A stretch of 64,000 bases of DNA from Fulvia fulva (taxonomy: Eukaryota; Ascomycota; Dothideomycetes; Mycosphaerellales; Mycosphaerellaceae): the NCBI RefSeq assembly GCF_020509005.1, contig NC_063022.1, forward strand, positions 3,247,398-3,311,397, in the 5' to 3' direction. Made by a program: the position numbers and the translations under genes. Numbering within the stretch: the first letter of the stretch is position 1; each line of letters begins with the position of its first letter. The notes below the pieces were generated by a model that worked only from the letters and a program-made list of their open reading frames with translations, did not search any database and was not told the origin of the DNA. This document shows positions 23,658-34,297 of the stretch, piece after piece.

Positions 23658-24822
23658 CCCGAAGCACTTCCCCTTCACCAAGACATTCGCCAACAGCAAA
23701 GACGACCCCATCCTAGTCCTTCACTCATCCGGCACGACTGGCGCACCAAAGCCGATCACATACACCAACGCCTGGATTGCCGTCCAAGATCTCGTCTGGC
23801 CAGACGTGGACGGTCAACCAAGCGGCAACATGACCTTCAACGAGTCCTTCAACGGCGGTTTCACTTACTCCAAATTCCCAGAACCTCACTACGGCGGCGT
23901 CCTCTACACAACTCTCCGCCCTCTCTTCACAGAGTCTGCAGCGAGTGTCCTCGGTCCTCCAGGCGCGGAATTCATCGATCCTGCTGTTCTAACACTCTCC
24001 ATCATCAAGGCAAAGCAACTCAAAACTCTAGCCGCCGTGCCTCTCCTACTCGAGAAGATTGCCCAACTCCCCGGGGATATGGACGCACTCCCTGCCCTTG
24101 ACTCCGTAACATTCGCAGGCGGTCCCCTACGAACCCAGCTCGGCAATGACCTCGTGCGCAAAAGCGTAACCCTCACCTCAAACTACGGCTCAACAGAATT
24201 CGGATCTTGCCCTACCGTCCTCCCAGACGTCGAAGATTGGCAATGGACCCATTTCCCCCCCTGACTTCCACGCTTTGCTCCAACCTATCGGCGACGGCGC
24301 AGGCACACATGAACTCGTCTTCCCCGATTCTGGCCGCGAGGTGAATCTCAAGCGAGCGTCATTCCACAGCCTTGGCGTGAAGGAATTCCGTACGAAGGAT
24401 CTCTCCATCCGCCACCCGGAGAAGACGTGGTTGTGGAAATGCCACGGTCGCACGGAACGATGTTGTCGTCCTCGCGCACGCTGGGAAATTAAACCCCATC
24501 CCGATCGAGAAACGCCATAGCGAGCGTGGACGGTGTGACGGGCGTGCTAGTCGCGGGGGCGAACCGATGGTCTGCTTGTGTGCTTGTCGCGGTTAGCGAA
24601 GGGTGGGAGGGCAATGAGGGTGTGGTGGAGAGGGTGAAGGGGAAGTTGGAAGAGGCTAATGAGGTTTTGAGGGAGGATACGAGGATTCCGGCGGAGATGG
24701 TTGCGGTGGTGAAGGAGGGGGCGCTGGTGAGGGGGATGAAGGGGCAAGCTGTGAGGAGGGGCAGTGTTGAGGGGAATGGGGTGGTTATTGGAGGGTTGTA
24801 TGAGGGGAGAGGTGGGAGGTGA
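23650..24822 (+). pseudogene. Fragment of an adenylate-forming (NRPS-like/reductase type) domain
   Basis: Directly after the regulator remnant, the sequence enters the middle of an ANL-family adenylation domain: HFPFTKTFANSKDDPILV, the A3 motif LHSSGTTGAPKPI, then YTNAWIAVQD, VPLLLEKIAQLPGD, VTFAGGPL and the A5-like NYGSTEFGS. The first 150-200 residues are missing. A run of seven C at 24255-24261 breaks the frame before PDFHALLQPIGDG; six would keep it. Two more shifts follow, near 24450 (into VVVLAHAGKLNPIPIEK) and near 24510 (into SVDGVTGVLVAGANRW). The last part (GMKGQAVRRGSV) corresponds to the C-terminal subdomain, and no carrier or reductase domain follows before 24834. The closest type is the fungal NRPS-like aminoadipate-reductase group. 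It is clearly non-functional. Confidence 0.85.
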
Positions 24823-24894
24823 ATGTTCTTAGCCCATGAGCCTGGCTTCGGGGATGTCTGTGCTGCTAGCCAACAGTGGTCGATGCAGAATCAG

Positions 24895-25314
24895 TCAGTT
24901 ATGGACGAGCAGAAATGGCCTGAACCCTTGAATGTGTGTGTTTAGGCAGTATCCAAATCTCTGCTTCCGCCATCTAAAACGAACTACGAAATCCAACTCT
25001 TCCGCAACAAGCCAATAACTCCCACCCAACGTCCCAATCAAAAACACAGCAGTCACGATCCCCACTCCAGCCCTATCAGCCGTGGTGATAATACTCATCG
25101 GCTGACTCCCATCATTATCACCTCCCGTCCCCGCCGTCGGATCCCCTTTACTAGTCCCTCCATTCCCCTCCGACACAGGCCCCGACACCTCCTGAATCAT
25201 CGTCGCCTGAATCACCTCCAACGCACACATCTGCTCTCCAACCCCATAACTTCTATCCCACGTGGTATTCGCCAGCGCCAGCGTCGCAGTCGCAACATGT
25301 TGGAAGGATCGCAT
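24895..25314 (-). CDS. Small single-pass membrane protein or fragment of one
   Basis: 139 aa in one frame. Visible: a short segment with two Cys-free N-glycosylation-like sites, a Gly/Ser/Thr-rich linker (residues about 45-70), one strong hydrophobic helix (GVGIVTAVFLIGTLGGSYWLV) and a basic cytoplasmic stretch (RFRWRKQRF). This layout is that of the C-terminal end of a fungal type-I surface protein. The N terminus has no clear signal peptide, so it may be a truncated copy whose ectodomain is lost. It lies 60 bp from the adenylation-domain remnant, in decayed DNA. Confidence 0.35.
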   Translation of the reverse strand: MRSFQHVATATLALANTTWDRSYGVGEQMCALEVIQATMIQEVSGPVSEGNGGTSKGDPTAGTGGDNDGSQPMSIITTADRAGVGIVTAVFLIGTLGGSYWLVAEELDFVVRFRWRKQRFGYCLNTHIQGFRPFLLVHN

Positions 25315-26582
25315 CCTGGTATGGGTGGTTGAGTGACAAGTGCTGTCTCCCAGATCTACCCAAGCATGAACGATCGACGGCTCAATCTACGAAACGCGAC
25401 CGAGCGAGAGTGCGGAGAGGGACGCCTGGGTGTGATTATGGAAGAGACATGGCAGGCAGATCCAGCAGCCGCTGGGGACGAGATGCGGTTGCGCGCGTCG
25501 TGGGTCGACATCCTCGATCGTTCCTGCGTGGCCAGTGGAGCAGGCATTCGTAATCGGAGGCATTCGGTGAATCTCCTCGGAGCTAAGCCTTCTCATCGGT
25601 CGGTAAGGCCTGCACGCTTTGTATCTTATCGCTCTTCCGGTGTGATGCCAGCATGTCCGGCGAGTGCTTGGTGTGCTTGATTGTGGGTGGCAGTCGTCAT
25701 GCGCGTACGCAGAGACCAAAATGTGATTGCTGCTTTCTGCAAATAGCCTTGTGCAGATTCATATCCGTCCTCTTGCGCGCACATTGCATGCAACTTCTCT
25801 TTTTCGTCTTCCCGTTGCTACGACCGCTGCGAAAGACCTCCGGACCGTTTCTCTTCCACATGTTGATGTCGGATTCGCGGTGTAGGCTCGCAATGCCATG
25901 TCGTCTTCGGGCGAGCTCGCGGTCAGGAAAGAGGAGGATCGCGCAATGACTGTTCCTTGGTGCATAACGAAACCTGGGTATCAGCACCCAAAACGAGCTG
26001 CAACCTGCTCGAACAGTAAGAAAATACATCATGCCTACCTCTCTCCCGCGAACGGACTGGGCGGGCAGCCAACTTGTCGCGCGTCAGCTGCGTCGCTCTT
26101 ATATCTCTGGCATGACAGCGGTCTTCACAACACGAAAGCTAGGAAGAGGAAATGCCATGAGGTGAACAGAAGAATGCCAGTTAAGCCTTCTTCTCACATA
26201 ATATCGTGAGATCAAGACTGCTCCATGCCACGCTACCGAAACCTTGTTTTCCCATGCCGCCCTTGAGACTTTCTCCTTCAGCCTCATCGCCAGACCTCCC
26301 TCCAAAAGCCAATTTCTTCGCGACATTCAGTCTGATACGTGGAGGACGACATCAACTTTCTGCCCTGATATTGTCTACATGCCCCGTGGCTTTTCTGCTG
26401 TGTGGCTTCATCGCGGTGCGTTGTACATTTCCCGCAAACATGGAGGTGGTAAGCGGCATGAAGGACCATAGCGAATGCAAGTAAGACCGGAGCACATGTC
26501 GTGATATAATGAGAGGAGAAATGCAGAAAAGATGCAGTACGACAGGAGCCTCTTCATCCATCGACGTACCTCATCAACGCTT
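25315..26582. other. Intergenic, no gene supported
   Basis: 1.27 kb with only short overlapping frames; none has a domain signature. The right end is the 3' flank of the 2EXR-like gene. Confidence 0.5.
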
Positions 26583-27371
26583 CTATCTCGACTCAATCAT
26601 GATCTCTTCCACCACGACCTTACCTTGCCGCCTCGCAGCCTCCCTCGGCAACGCACCCTCCAACGCCCTCCTGATCTGCTCCCACCTCCGGAGGCATTGC
26701 CCTCGGCACCTCGGTCGATACGGCGCAATCCTGACCACCAACTTCTCCACCTGATACAGTCTACCAATAGCACGCCTTACCCTTCCACTGCGCTCGGAAG
26801 GCTCCAGCATACGATAACTTGCACCGATAGTCAGGTCAACCAACCTTGGTAGGGAGACTGCCAGCTTACACGCCAAAAACGCTTGCTGCTCCTCTTCATC
26901 ACCCATCACGGAATCGGTCTGGACGTACATACGCGTGATGCAGCTAAGTCTGGACGGGGTGAGAGCGTGCATACGCTGGAAATCAAGGGCAGTTGTCTGG
27001 ATGTGGTTGTTTGCGTAGAAGATACCAGTCGCTTCAGCGTAGATCTGGTGACAGGTTCTCAAGAGGGCGAGGAGGGAGGGTCCGAGGAGTTGTACTGGGT
27101 TAGGGCGTGTGTCTGGCACCTTTGGGCGTAAGGCGGGACGCCGTGCAGCAATGCGGTTTCTAAGCTGATATGCTGGTGGTGTAAGTTTTGGTCCAGGAAA
27201 GTCGACCTTGATGCGCTTGATGTCGGCATCTTCCTGATGAAAGAGGCGGATCCTGTCGTCGCTAGAGCCAGTGTTGATGGTGAGTACAAGCTCCCATATC
27301 ATTGTTCGTAGTTCTGCTGGGAGTTCCAGAATATGGCAGCGAGCTTGAGTCTGAGGTGTTGTGGTGTTCAT
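26583..27371 (-). CDS. 2EXR/F-box-like domain protein
   Basis: A single exon of 262 aa starting MNTTTPQTQ. Residues 14-30 read LELPAELRTMIWELVL, the leading helix of the fungal 2EXR/F-box-like family (pattern LP.E+R..I+...L). A later LLALLRTCHQIYAEATGIFYANN matches the conserved second block (L...C+Q+Y.E....Y..N). The C-terminal third is Arg-rich (LRRWEQIRRALEGALPREAARRQ). These proteins are very numerous in filamentous ascomycetes and their role is unknown. No signal peptide or membrane segment is present. Confidence 0.75.
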   Translation of the reverse strand: MNTTTPQTQARCHILELPAELRTMIWELVLTINTGSSDDRIRLFHQEDADIKRIKVDFPGPKLTPPAYQLRNRIAARRPALRPKVPDTRPNPVQLLGPSLLALLRTCHQIYAEATGIFYANNHIQTTALDFQRMHALTPSRLSCITRMYVQTDSVMGDEEEQQAFLACKLAVSLPRLVDLTIGASYRMLEPSERSGRVRRAIGRLYQVEKLVVRIAPYRPRCRGQCLRRWEQIRRALEGALPREAARRQGKVVVEEIMIESR

Positions 27372-28446
27372 GACTTTGTCTCGTGGTACTTGGTGTCTGT
27401 GGTCAGAGTTTCATGTATCTATAATCGGGCAAGATGGGCAGCTAGCTCAGTATCATTCATCCACGGAAGTAGCAAACCTGTTTGACCTTGCTAGATCTTG
27501 GCAGAATCTGCTCTGAATTTCGTGCGGTTGCCGCGCCAGATGATAGCCCAGTCAGCACCTGCGCCCTTATTTTCGCCCTCCTGGAACTATGCTGCCAAAT
27601 CAAAATCGCAGCATCAAGAATCCTCTCCTCCCTGAACAGTCTCTGAGTCCCCACCTCAGGCTCAGAGATGCGCTTGCGACGCCCACCTCGTTCGTCAATG
27701 TGCTGGGCCAATTACAGCTGGCATCGATCACGCTGCTGACTGTTGAGATCGGTTCTCTCGAGGTTACTTCGGGCGAAGAATGTGAGTACGTAGTACAAGC
27801 CTGTCAGGCTGTATCTAGGCCGTCAAGCTTTCGTAAGCTTACGCTCGAAACACATGCTAAGATGCTGCGAATGAGGCCTTTTTGGATCCAGCTGTTGGTG
27901 AATCTCCATCAGGTCGAGCCTTTGCGGTTGTCTCACCAGGAGGCCTGTGTTGGTCGGAGTAAGACTCTCATTAGGCGTTGAAGGTGCATTGCCTAAGAAG
28001 GATGCGAAGCGGCAAGCGATGGCGGTCGAAGTGGCAGGCTTTCGATGTGTACAAGCTGTATGGATCCGGCACTGTATGTTGCAGGACACCAAGCAGGTTA
28101 CTTGTGTCGAATGGCAAGGGCATGCCTTGAAGTTGCCTTCGGCCGAGAGATACTGCATGTCATGTCCGGCAAAGTTGAATCATGTCTGAGCAGAGGATGA
28201 CGAAATGAAAGATGCAGGAAGCTTGCAGCTTAACACCTCAGCATCCATTGCAGGAAGTCGGATCTGTTGTTGCTAGAGGGCGATGCTCGCGGCTAGCTGG
28301 AGAGCGTCTCCGCTGTTGAGTGCGATAAGAGGCTGCATGGATGTGTACATTGTCCGAGGTTCGATTCATGCAAAGATCCTCGCCGAGTCAGCGACGAGCA
28401 CCATGAATCTAGCATTTCGACCTTCCTAGCAAGCCACGATCCGAGG
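27372..28446. other. Intergenic, possible unrecognised coding traces
   Basis: 1.07 kb. A plus-strand frame at 27589-27981 (130 codons) has moderately protein-like composition but no family match I know, no supporting intron and no clear start context; I do not call it a gene. The right part is the 3' flank of the Myb-like gene. Confidence 0.4.
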
Positions 28447-29442
28447 TCAAGGTACAGTGCTATCGGCTTCAGATGGTGCAGATTGTCTTGACAGCTTCCA
28501 CAGCTTATTAATGACGCTTGAAGGACGTCTCCTCAGTTCGAGTGCTATTGCCATGGTAGTACAGCCTGCGGCTCGAAGTTCAGTCAGACGGTGCACCTCA
28601 TCTGAAGTCCAGTGTCTCTTCGCATGGTTGGGATCAATCGGCGAGACAAGTTGCTCGTACTCCCAGTCCATGATCCACCGCTCAACGTTTACCTGGTGCC
28701 TCTCCATCAATCTTGCGATCTCGCTTGGTCTTTTTTTCTGCGACACCAGAGCCTTAAATTGAGCGAAGTCTGCTGCATCCAGTGTTCCAAGGTTCTTTCT
28801 CGGATTCTTTCCCGAGGAAGGTACAACCGTATGATAGCGAGATACTACGGACCCCCGAGACCTTCCCAACGCTTTTGCGATCTCAGCGAACGGTAGCCTC
28901 TGATCGTGCCTCATCTCCACAATACGCCGATCATCTTCTGGAGCGAATTTCGCGCCAGTATTGCCAAAAATCGTATTATCTGCGTGTTCTTGGTGAAGAT
29001 ATCGCCAACGGCCCGCGAGAGTCGCGATACTTCTGCCGGGGAATTGGGTTGTCATGTCCGTCCATGAAAGACCTCGAGACCGTTCGGCAAGAAGGCGTGC
29101 ATCTTCTTCTGGGCTGAAAGCTTTTCGATTTTGAGTGGGAAGGTTGACCACTTGGCCTGTTTCGTTGAGATAATAGCGGCATCGCATGCGGACAGCTGCC
29201 GTGGTCCTGCCCGGAAGCAATGACGCGATCTGTTCGGTTGTCTTGCCTTCATTTCGTGACCGGATCACGATGGCATCCTCAGCTTCAGTCCATAGAGACC
29301 TTTGTTTCCGTGGCGTCTCGTCCTTGGAGGTAACATAGCCTGCGTTCCATATCGTGCCAGTCTTGCCCTTGCAGGTGCTTAGGACAGTGGAAGTATGATT
29401 GCTGAGGCGACGCCGGCTGGTACTCAGGATACATGTACTCAT
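28447..29442 (-). CDS. Myb/SANT-like protein with four repeats
   Basis: 331 aa in one exon. Four helix-turn-helix repeats of the Myb/SANT kind are spaced along the protein: SLWTEAEDAIVIRSRNEGKT (residues 49-91), AFSPEEDARLLAERSRGLS (107-150), KFAPEDDRRIVEMRHDQRLP (164-208) and HWTSDEVHRLTELRAAG (282-323). Each starts with a W/F..(E/D)(E/D) acidic helix and ends with a basic recognition helix (such as AAVRMRCRYYL). Between the third and fourth is a helical region resembling a homeodomain-like HTH (QKKRPSEIARLMERHQVN). A likely DNA-binding role is inferred from fold only. The N-terminal 45 residues are basic and not conserved-looking; the start could be later or in an unseen exon. Confidence 0.7.
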   Translation of the reverse strand: MSTCILSTSRRRLSNHTSTVLSTCKGKTGTIWNAGYVTSKDETPRKQRSLWTEAEDAIVIRSRNEGKTTEQIASLLPGRTTAAVRMRCRYYLNETGQVVNLPTQNRKAFSPEEDARLLAERSRGLSWTDMTTQFPGRSIATLAGRWRYLHQEHADNTIFGNTGAKFAPEDDRRIVEMRHDQRLPFAEIAKALGRSRGSVVSRYHTVVPSSGKNPRKNLGTLDAADFAQFKALVSQKKRPSEIARLMERHQVNVERWIMDWEYEQLVSPIDPNHAKRHWTSDEVHRLTELRAAGCTTMAIALELRRRPSSVINKLWKLSRQSAPSEADSTVP

Positions 29443-29734
29443 CGACCGCTGTCTCCGCCGATGACGGAGTGTCGATTCGAGCGAGAAGGATCACTGAAGA
29501 CTGGAACAAGAAGACAGAATGTGCTAATGCGAATGTGGGAGGAAAGTAAAGGATGTGAGATACCTAGGTAGGGACGTGTCGCGATACCACGTTTGGGGTT
29601 CGCGCTTGCCAAACTGGGACAGCTCGCGCGGGCTAGGCCGCTCAGGCAAGAGATCAGGCGCCAAACACATCACTCCCATTCTATGCAACATCACCATGAG
29701 ACTGCATCGGCCTCTATGCAGAGGTGGTCGTCTC

Positions 29735-30121
29735 TCAACTACCTGCACATCTCTTGCTCCCTTCCCATACAACGCTTGTGCCGAAATGCTCCCAAAACCG
29801 CCTCATGCCGCAAGCCTCCTTCGAGGATCTTCTTGATCTGCATGACCCATTTAAAGATTGCCTCAGAAACGGACCATGTCCCGACTTAACACGCTCAACC
29901 CTCACAGCCCCACCCTCAGCCCGCGCAGCTTTGACCATAGCCTTCTGTACTGCAGGCGGTTGCGCTACATCATTCTCGCACAGCAAATACGCAATCGGGG
30001 CGTATCGCCAAGCTCCATAGAAGTCGTGGAATTTTGGCCATGCATGGGTTGGATTTGTGAAGTTCAGTACTCTGCTTCGGCATCTGGGAGATCGCACAAG
30101 AACCGTCCGTTTGACCGCCAT
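29735..30121 (-). pseudogene. C-terminal fragment of an alpha/beta-hydrolase
   Basis: The segment PIAYLLCENDVAQPPAVQKA followed by VERVKSGHGPFLRQ matches the end of small fungal alpha/beta-hydrolases: a strand with the acid (CE-D), then the SGH-PF block carrying the catalytic His. Upstream, WPKFHDFYGAWRYAP fits the preceding lid region. The nucleophile Ser motif and the N-terminal half are absent between here and the next gene, and the tail after PFLRQ does not look like the family. I read it as a truncated relic. Confidence 0.55.
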
Positions 30122-30311
30122 GATATCTGCGGTGTGCTCTGGTGTTCGTAGCTGCTATTGCGAGGGTCAGAACATGTGCCCCATGAAGGCAGCTGGATCA
30201 AGCCATATCACGTCATGGTAAATCCTTCCGACGTAGCAGCACAAGCAAGTTTGGGGAGCCAGCGTTTCTAGCTTGTAGCCACATACTGCTCGGTCCTTCC
30301 ATCAGGGCCCA

Positions 30312-31415
30312 TCATGTCACATCAGCTGGTAGTGCCGACTTTGACAGAAACTCCTCCAAGCTCTTAGCTCGTTCTCGCCTGGCAGATCGAGGCCACTCGT
30401 GAATAGATCGCTTTCCATCCCAACCACTAATGACCTCAACATGCTCAAGACGATTCTTCCACGGTCCGAACTTGATCGAGAAGTCGACATCATGATTGAC
30501 CACAAAACATTGCAGTACCTTCAACCCAATAGGTAAGATCTCTGGCAGTGTAGGGTTTGCGAGTGATCGCATGCAGACGTTGATGCGTTCCACTGCATCA
30601 CGTTGAGCGGAGGTAAGGACCTTGTCCAAGAAGAAGTTCAGCGCCATTCGATCTTGGAAGGCGAAGGTGTTGCTCGTGTAAGGTAGTTTGGCGGTCTCCT
30701 TGTAGATGAGCTTGCAGGTTTGCAAGAGAGCTAGATCATACTTTGTAGAGATGTGCTTGGCTTTGATTCCGTCAGGCGGCTTTCCAAATTGCTCAATCAT
30801 TGTCGCTCGATACTCAAAGTAGTGGATGCATGGGAAGGGACAGGAGCACTCCTTCGATGGCATGCACATAAAGTCTCGCCACTGGAAGTCGTTGAGGACA
30901 CTATTGCAAGCTTTGCGGTCGACATAGTGGCTCTTCAGTATGTCGCCATCGTGCGATCGAGACAACTTGAGAAAGCCTCGTCCATCGTATGTCTCCCCGA
31001 GGTCCGGCTCAGAGAGCTTGCTCATGCGGTATGCTTCGTCCCAGGCCCGATCGCAGAGACAGATAGCATGTAAGACTTTGATGGATCTGCCTTCGTCAAG
31101 AGGGAAGCCACCTGATTCGCCCATCTGACGCTTCCAGATGCCGATGTGGATGGTCTTGCCGCAGAGCACGTATTCGTAGATTTGAGCTCTGAGCTCGGCG
31201 GGGAGGCGTAGAAGTGGCGACTCGAGATTGCTTGATAAGACTTCCTATGACTTCCGAGGCAGCTCCTTGTCCACGTTTCTCGTCGGATCTTCGTGGTCAT
31301 CATCATTCTCTCTAGGTTCGTAAACGTATTGCCATGCGGTCTCGGGTGCTATCGTGCTGTTATTGATATCAGCGACGCGCTTGATACGGTCTTTGTCTGC
31401 CGTGATATCAGCCAT
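30312..31415 (-). CDS. 2EXR/DUF7730-like protein with an in-frame stop or intron near its start
   Basis: The main frame runs through LLRLPAELRAQIYEYVLCGK, then LALLQTCKLIYKETAKLPYTSNTFAF, the two conserved blocks of the fungal 2EXR/DUF7730 group, and stops at 30312. Upstream the same frame holds MADITADKDRIKRVADINNS (Met at 31415) but is cut by TAG at 31245-31247. Removing a GTTTAC...TAG stretch of 81 nt ending at that TAG would join the parts in frame. If that splice is not used, the first possible Met is 31169, which would cut the first conserved block. A Cys-rich insert (MPSKECSCPFPCIHYF) lies in the middle. The role is unknown. Confidence 0.6.
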
Positions 31416-31746
31416 CTTGAAAGGAGGCTGGCCAGTCTTCGGCGAGAACACAGCACACACGTAGCCTAGATGACATATGATGGTCATGGTGAAGAAGAAA
31501 GATGGTGTTCAATGTCAGTCTGCATGATGATGTGGTTTGCAGGACGATCGACATGGGCGACAGGGGTGGCGTTAAGCTTCACTTCCCCGGATTTGACCAA
31601 GCTATTTTGGTGCAACAGGAACCAGGGTCTGTTCGCGAGTCGCGACCGCGGCGGTGGTGATCTCCGAATTGACATCGAAGTCGCGTGGTGTACAATGTGC
31701 TGGAAGATGCGAGCTGGAGTTTCATTGACACAGTAGTGAGGCCAGG
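31416..31746. promoter_or_regulatory. Shared 5' region of the 2EXR-like gene and UBP8
   Basis: 331 bases separate two divergent genes, so both promoters must lie here. No specific motif is claimed. Confidence 0.4.
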
Positions 31747-33427
31747 ATGGCGTCCACAGCGACGTCGGCGACGACAGACACGCCGCCGAAGCTGCTGAAG
31801 AAGGCGGGCACAACAGATACCAACAAGATACCCTCAACACCCATGCACACCACATTTGGCTGCAGTGAGTATAGATACCTCTGTGAAAGATGACTTACTT
31901 ACGATATCAGCACATATCAAAGGACTCCTCGAACAAGCACGAAAGCAAGCGATCGACCAATACACAAAAGCGATCCGAGTAGTCAAGAACGAAGACAACT
32001 TTGCCGATAGATACTACAAGAACGCAGACGGCCCATCATGTACGATTCGAGTGACATATTTATGTCTGCAATGTCCGAGAGTGAGCGCGACTAGGGAGAG
32101 ACATTCTAAGGGACATGGCTTCTCGGTAGAGTCAACAAACGGCTTCATCTACTGCCACGAGTGCGAGGACTTCATCTACGATCCGACCTTTGAGGAGATA
32201 CGAGACACAAAGAGCAAGAAGCGGAAACAGTCGGATTCACTGTCAGAAAGTGATCGTAAACTGGTTGCGAGCAATACCACAGCTACACCATGTGCGGCAA
32301 CGGGGTTGAGAGGATTCTATAACATGGGCCAGACGTGCTTCATGTCGGTGATACTACAGTCGCTCATACACAACCCTCTGATACGGGCGTGGTATCTCTG
32401 CGAAGGCCACAAATCGAGCGAGTGCGAGCGCGACTGCTGCACGTCGTGTTCCCTGGACGACATCTTCACCGACTTCTTTGGCTCAGAAAAGCATGAAGGA
32501 TACGGAGCGGTACATATGCTGCAAGCTTGCTGGAAAGGAGGCGGAAGTCTGGCAGGGTACAGTCAACAAGATGCACACGAGTTTCTGGGCTTTATACTGG
32601 ACAGTCTACATGAGGCGATTACCGATAGCGATGAGAAAGAGGATGGGAATGACACACAAAAGAAGACTGAGAGCTGTGACTGCATCATACACCAGACATT
32701 CAGTGGTCTCATGAGGAGCACGGTTACTTGCTCGGAGTGCAAGAACACGAATACCACATCAGAGCCCTTCATGGATCTGAGTCTGGATATCAAGACTACT
32801 GGCTTCGTCACCAAGAAGAAGAAGCTGGCGCTTACAAATGCGGTACAGACTATAAAGGAGGCCATACCGATGGATTTGCGAGAGTGTCTGGATCGATTCA
32901 CCAGCACCGAGACTCTGACGAGCGAGAACTACACCTGCCGGAAATGCAATGCGCCAAAGGAAGCGAAGAAGAAGCTGTCCCTGACACAACTACCGCCTGT
33001 CCTACCAATACACCTCAAGCGCTTTGCCCATAGCAAGACGAAAGCCGAGAGCAACAAAGTCAACACCACAATCCGCTTTCCCTTCTCGCTCGACATGTCG
33101 CCCTGGCTCTCCAAAGAAACCAAAGCTCCTACAACAAACGGCCACCATCCCGAAAAGAACGACGACAGCGATGACGGCGACACCATAGACGTCAAACCTG
33201 CCGCCAAGAAGGACAAGAAGGAAGACTCCGAGCCGCAGAAACCCATCTTCGAGCTGTCATCTGTGGTTGTGCACAAGGGGAAAATTGACAATGGGCATTA
33301 CATCTCGTATTCGAGGCAGGGGAACGAGTGGTTCAGGTTTGATGATGAGAAGGTTGTGCAGGTGGAAGAGAGGGAGGTGTTGCAGGCTGAGGCGTATATG
33401 CTGTTCTATGTCATTGCGGAGTTTTGA
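31747..33427 (+). CDS. UBP8: SAGA-type ubiquitin carboxyl-terminal hydrolase (Ubp8/USP22)
   Basis: Exons 31747-31864 and 31911-33427 (46-nt GTGAGT...CAG intron with matching phase) give 544 aa. An N-terminal ZnF-UBP domain (Cys/His pattern in TYLCLQCP, RHSKGHGFSV and GFIYCHECEDFIYD) precedes a USP catalytic domain. The Cys box is GLRGFYNMGQTCFMSVILQS, the QQD box is GGSLAGYSQQDAHEFLGFIL, a CxxC zinc pair sits in TCSECKNTNTT and YTCRKCNAP, and the His box is VVHKGKIDNGHYISYSRQG with WFRFDDEKV. This architecture and length are those of Ubp8, the SAGA deubiquitinase that removes ubiquitin from histone H2B in the nucleus. A Lys/Asp-rich insert (residues about 430-460) is variable. Catalytic Cys, His and Asp are all present. 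Confidence 0.92.
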
Positions 33428-34297
33428 AGGGACGGCGAGGCGTTGTGGGTCACAGTACCAATACCCGTGCTGGGAGTACGGACGGGGAGCTCTACATAGC
33501 TATGGGTGGGTAGCATATTTGGCGCTAGGGTGGCATGGGAGATACCATTGGAATTGAGCCCAGCTTCATTGATACTGAAATTGAAGAGCAGGACAGCGAA
33601 GTTTCTTCCTTTGCTCCATCATGACTGTGCACCGTTGCCAAGTGAAGTGAGGCGAAGGGGACATATGAGATCAAACATCCTCGAGCTTGTTCGAGATGTC
33701 AGTCAAATCTCACGTATGCTGCCGAGATGTGTCAAGACTATCAAGGGATGACTTTATGGTGACGAGCTCGGCTCGATCAAGATGGGGCCTGCCGTTCGAC
33801 ATCGCTCTCCCGCCAAAGACTGATATGGCCGCCATTTCTCTGGAGGGAGCAGGAATTTTCGCTTTTGCTATCAAGAAGGCGTGGAAGCGCGAGATTTACA
33901 GATTAGCGATTCAGCTTAGCTAGGAAAGGTGCTATGATAGTGTGTGATGCAACCCACGGTGACTCATGAACAGCAGCAGGAGGAGGATGAGCCCGATCTT
34001 GTGGATGCCGTCGGTAGCTGTGATGGGGAGGTGGTGTGTCATTTGATCGAGCTTGCGAATGGACGAGGTTCGAAAAGGCTGGGGAAAGTAAACGCCTTGA
34101 CGGTGGATGGTTTGCAATGCCAAAAGGATTATATTAAGTACATTACGTATCATATTGGTAGCTCCATACACCAAGCTATGCTAGTATATGTTCAAACTCT
34201 GCAGTATTGTCCCAATCTGTCAACTTGAACATCATTTGTTCTCAGACGGTCATGACCCCAGCGCTCGATGATCTCTCGCTTCCTTTTTGCCCAGGTT
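33428..34297. other. Intergenic between two 3' ends
   Basis: 870 bases between the convergent 3' ends of UBP8 and the coiled-coil gene. No gene is supported. Confidence 0.5.
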
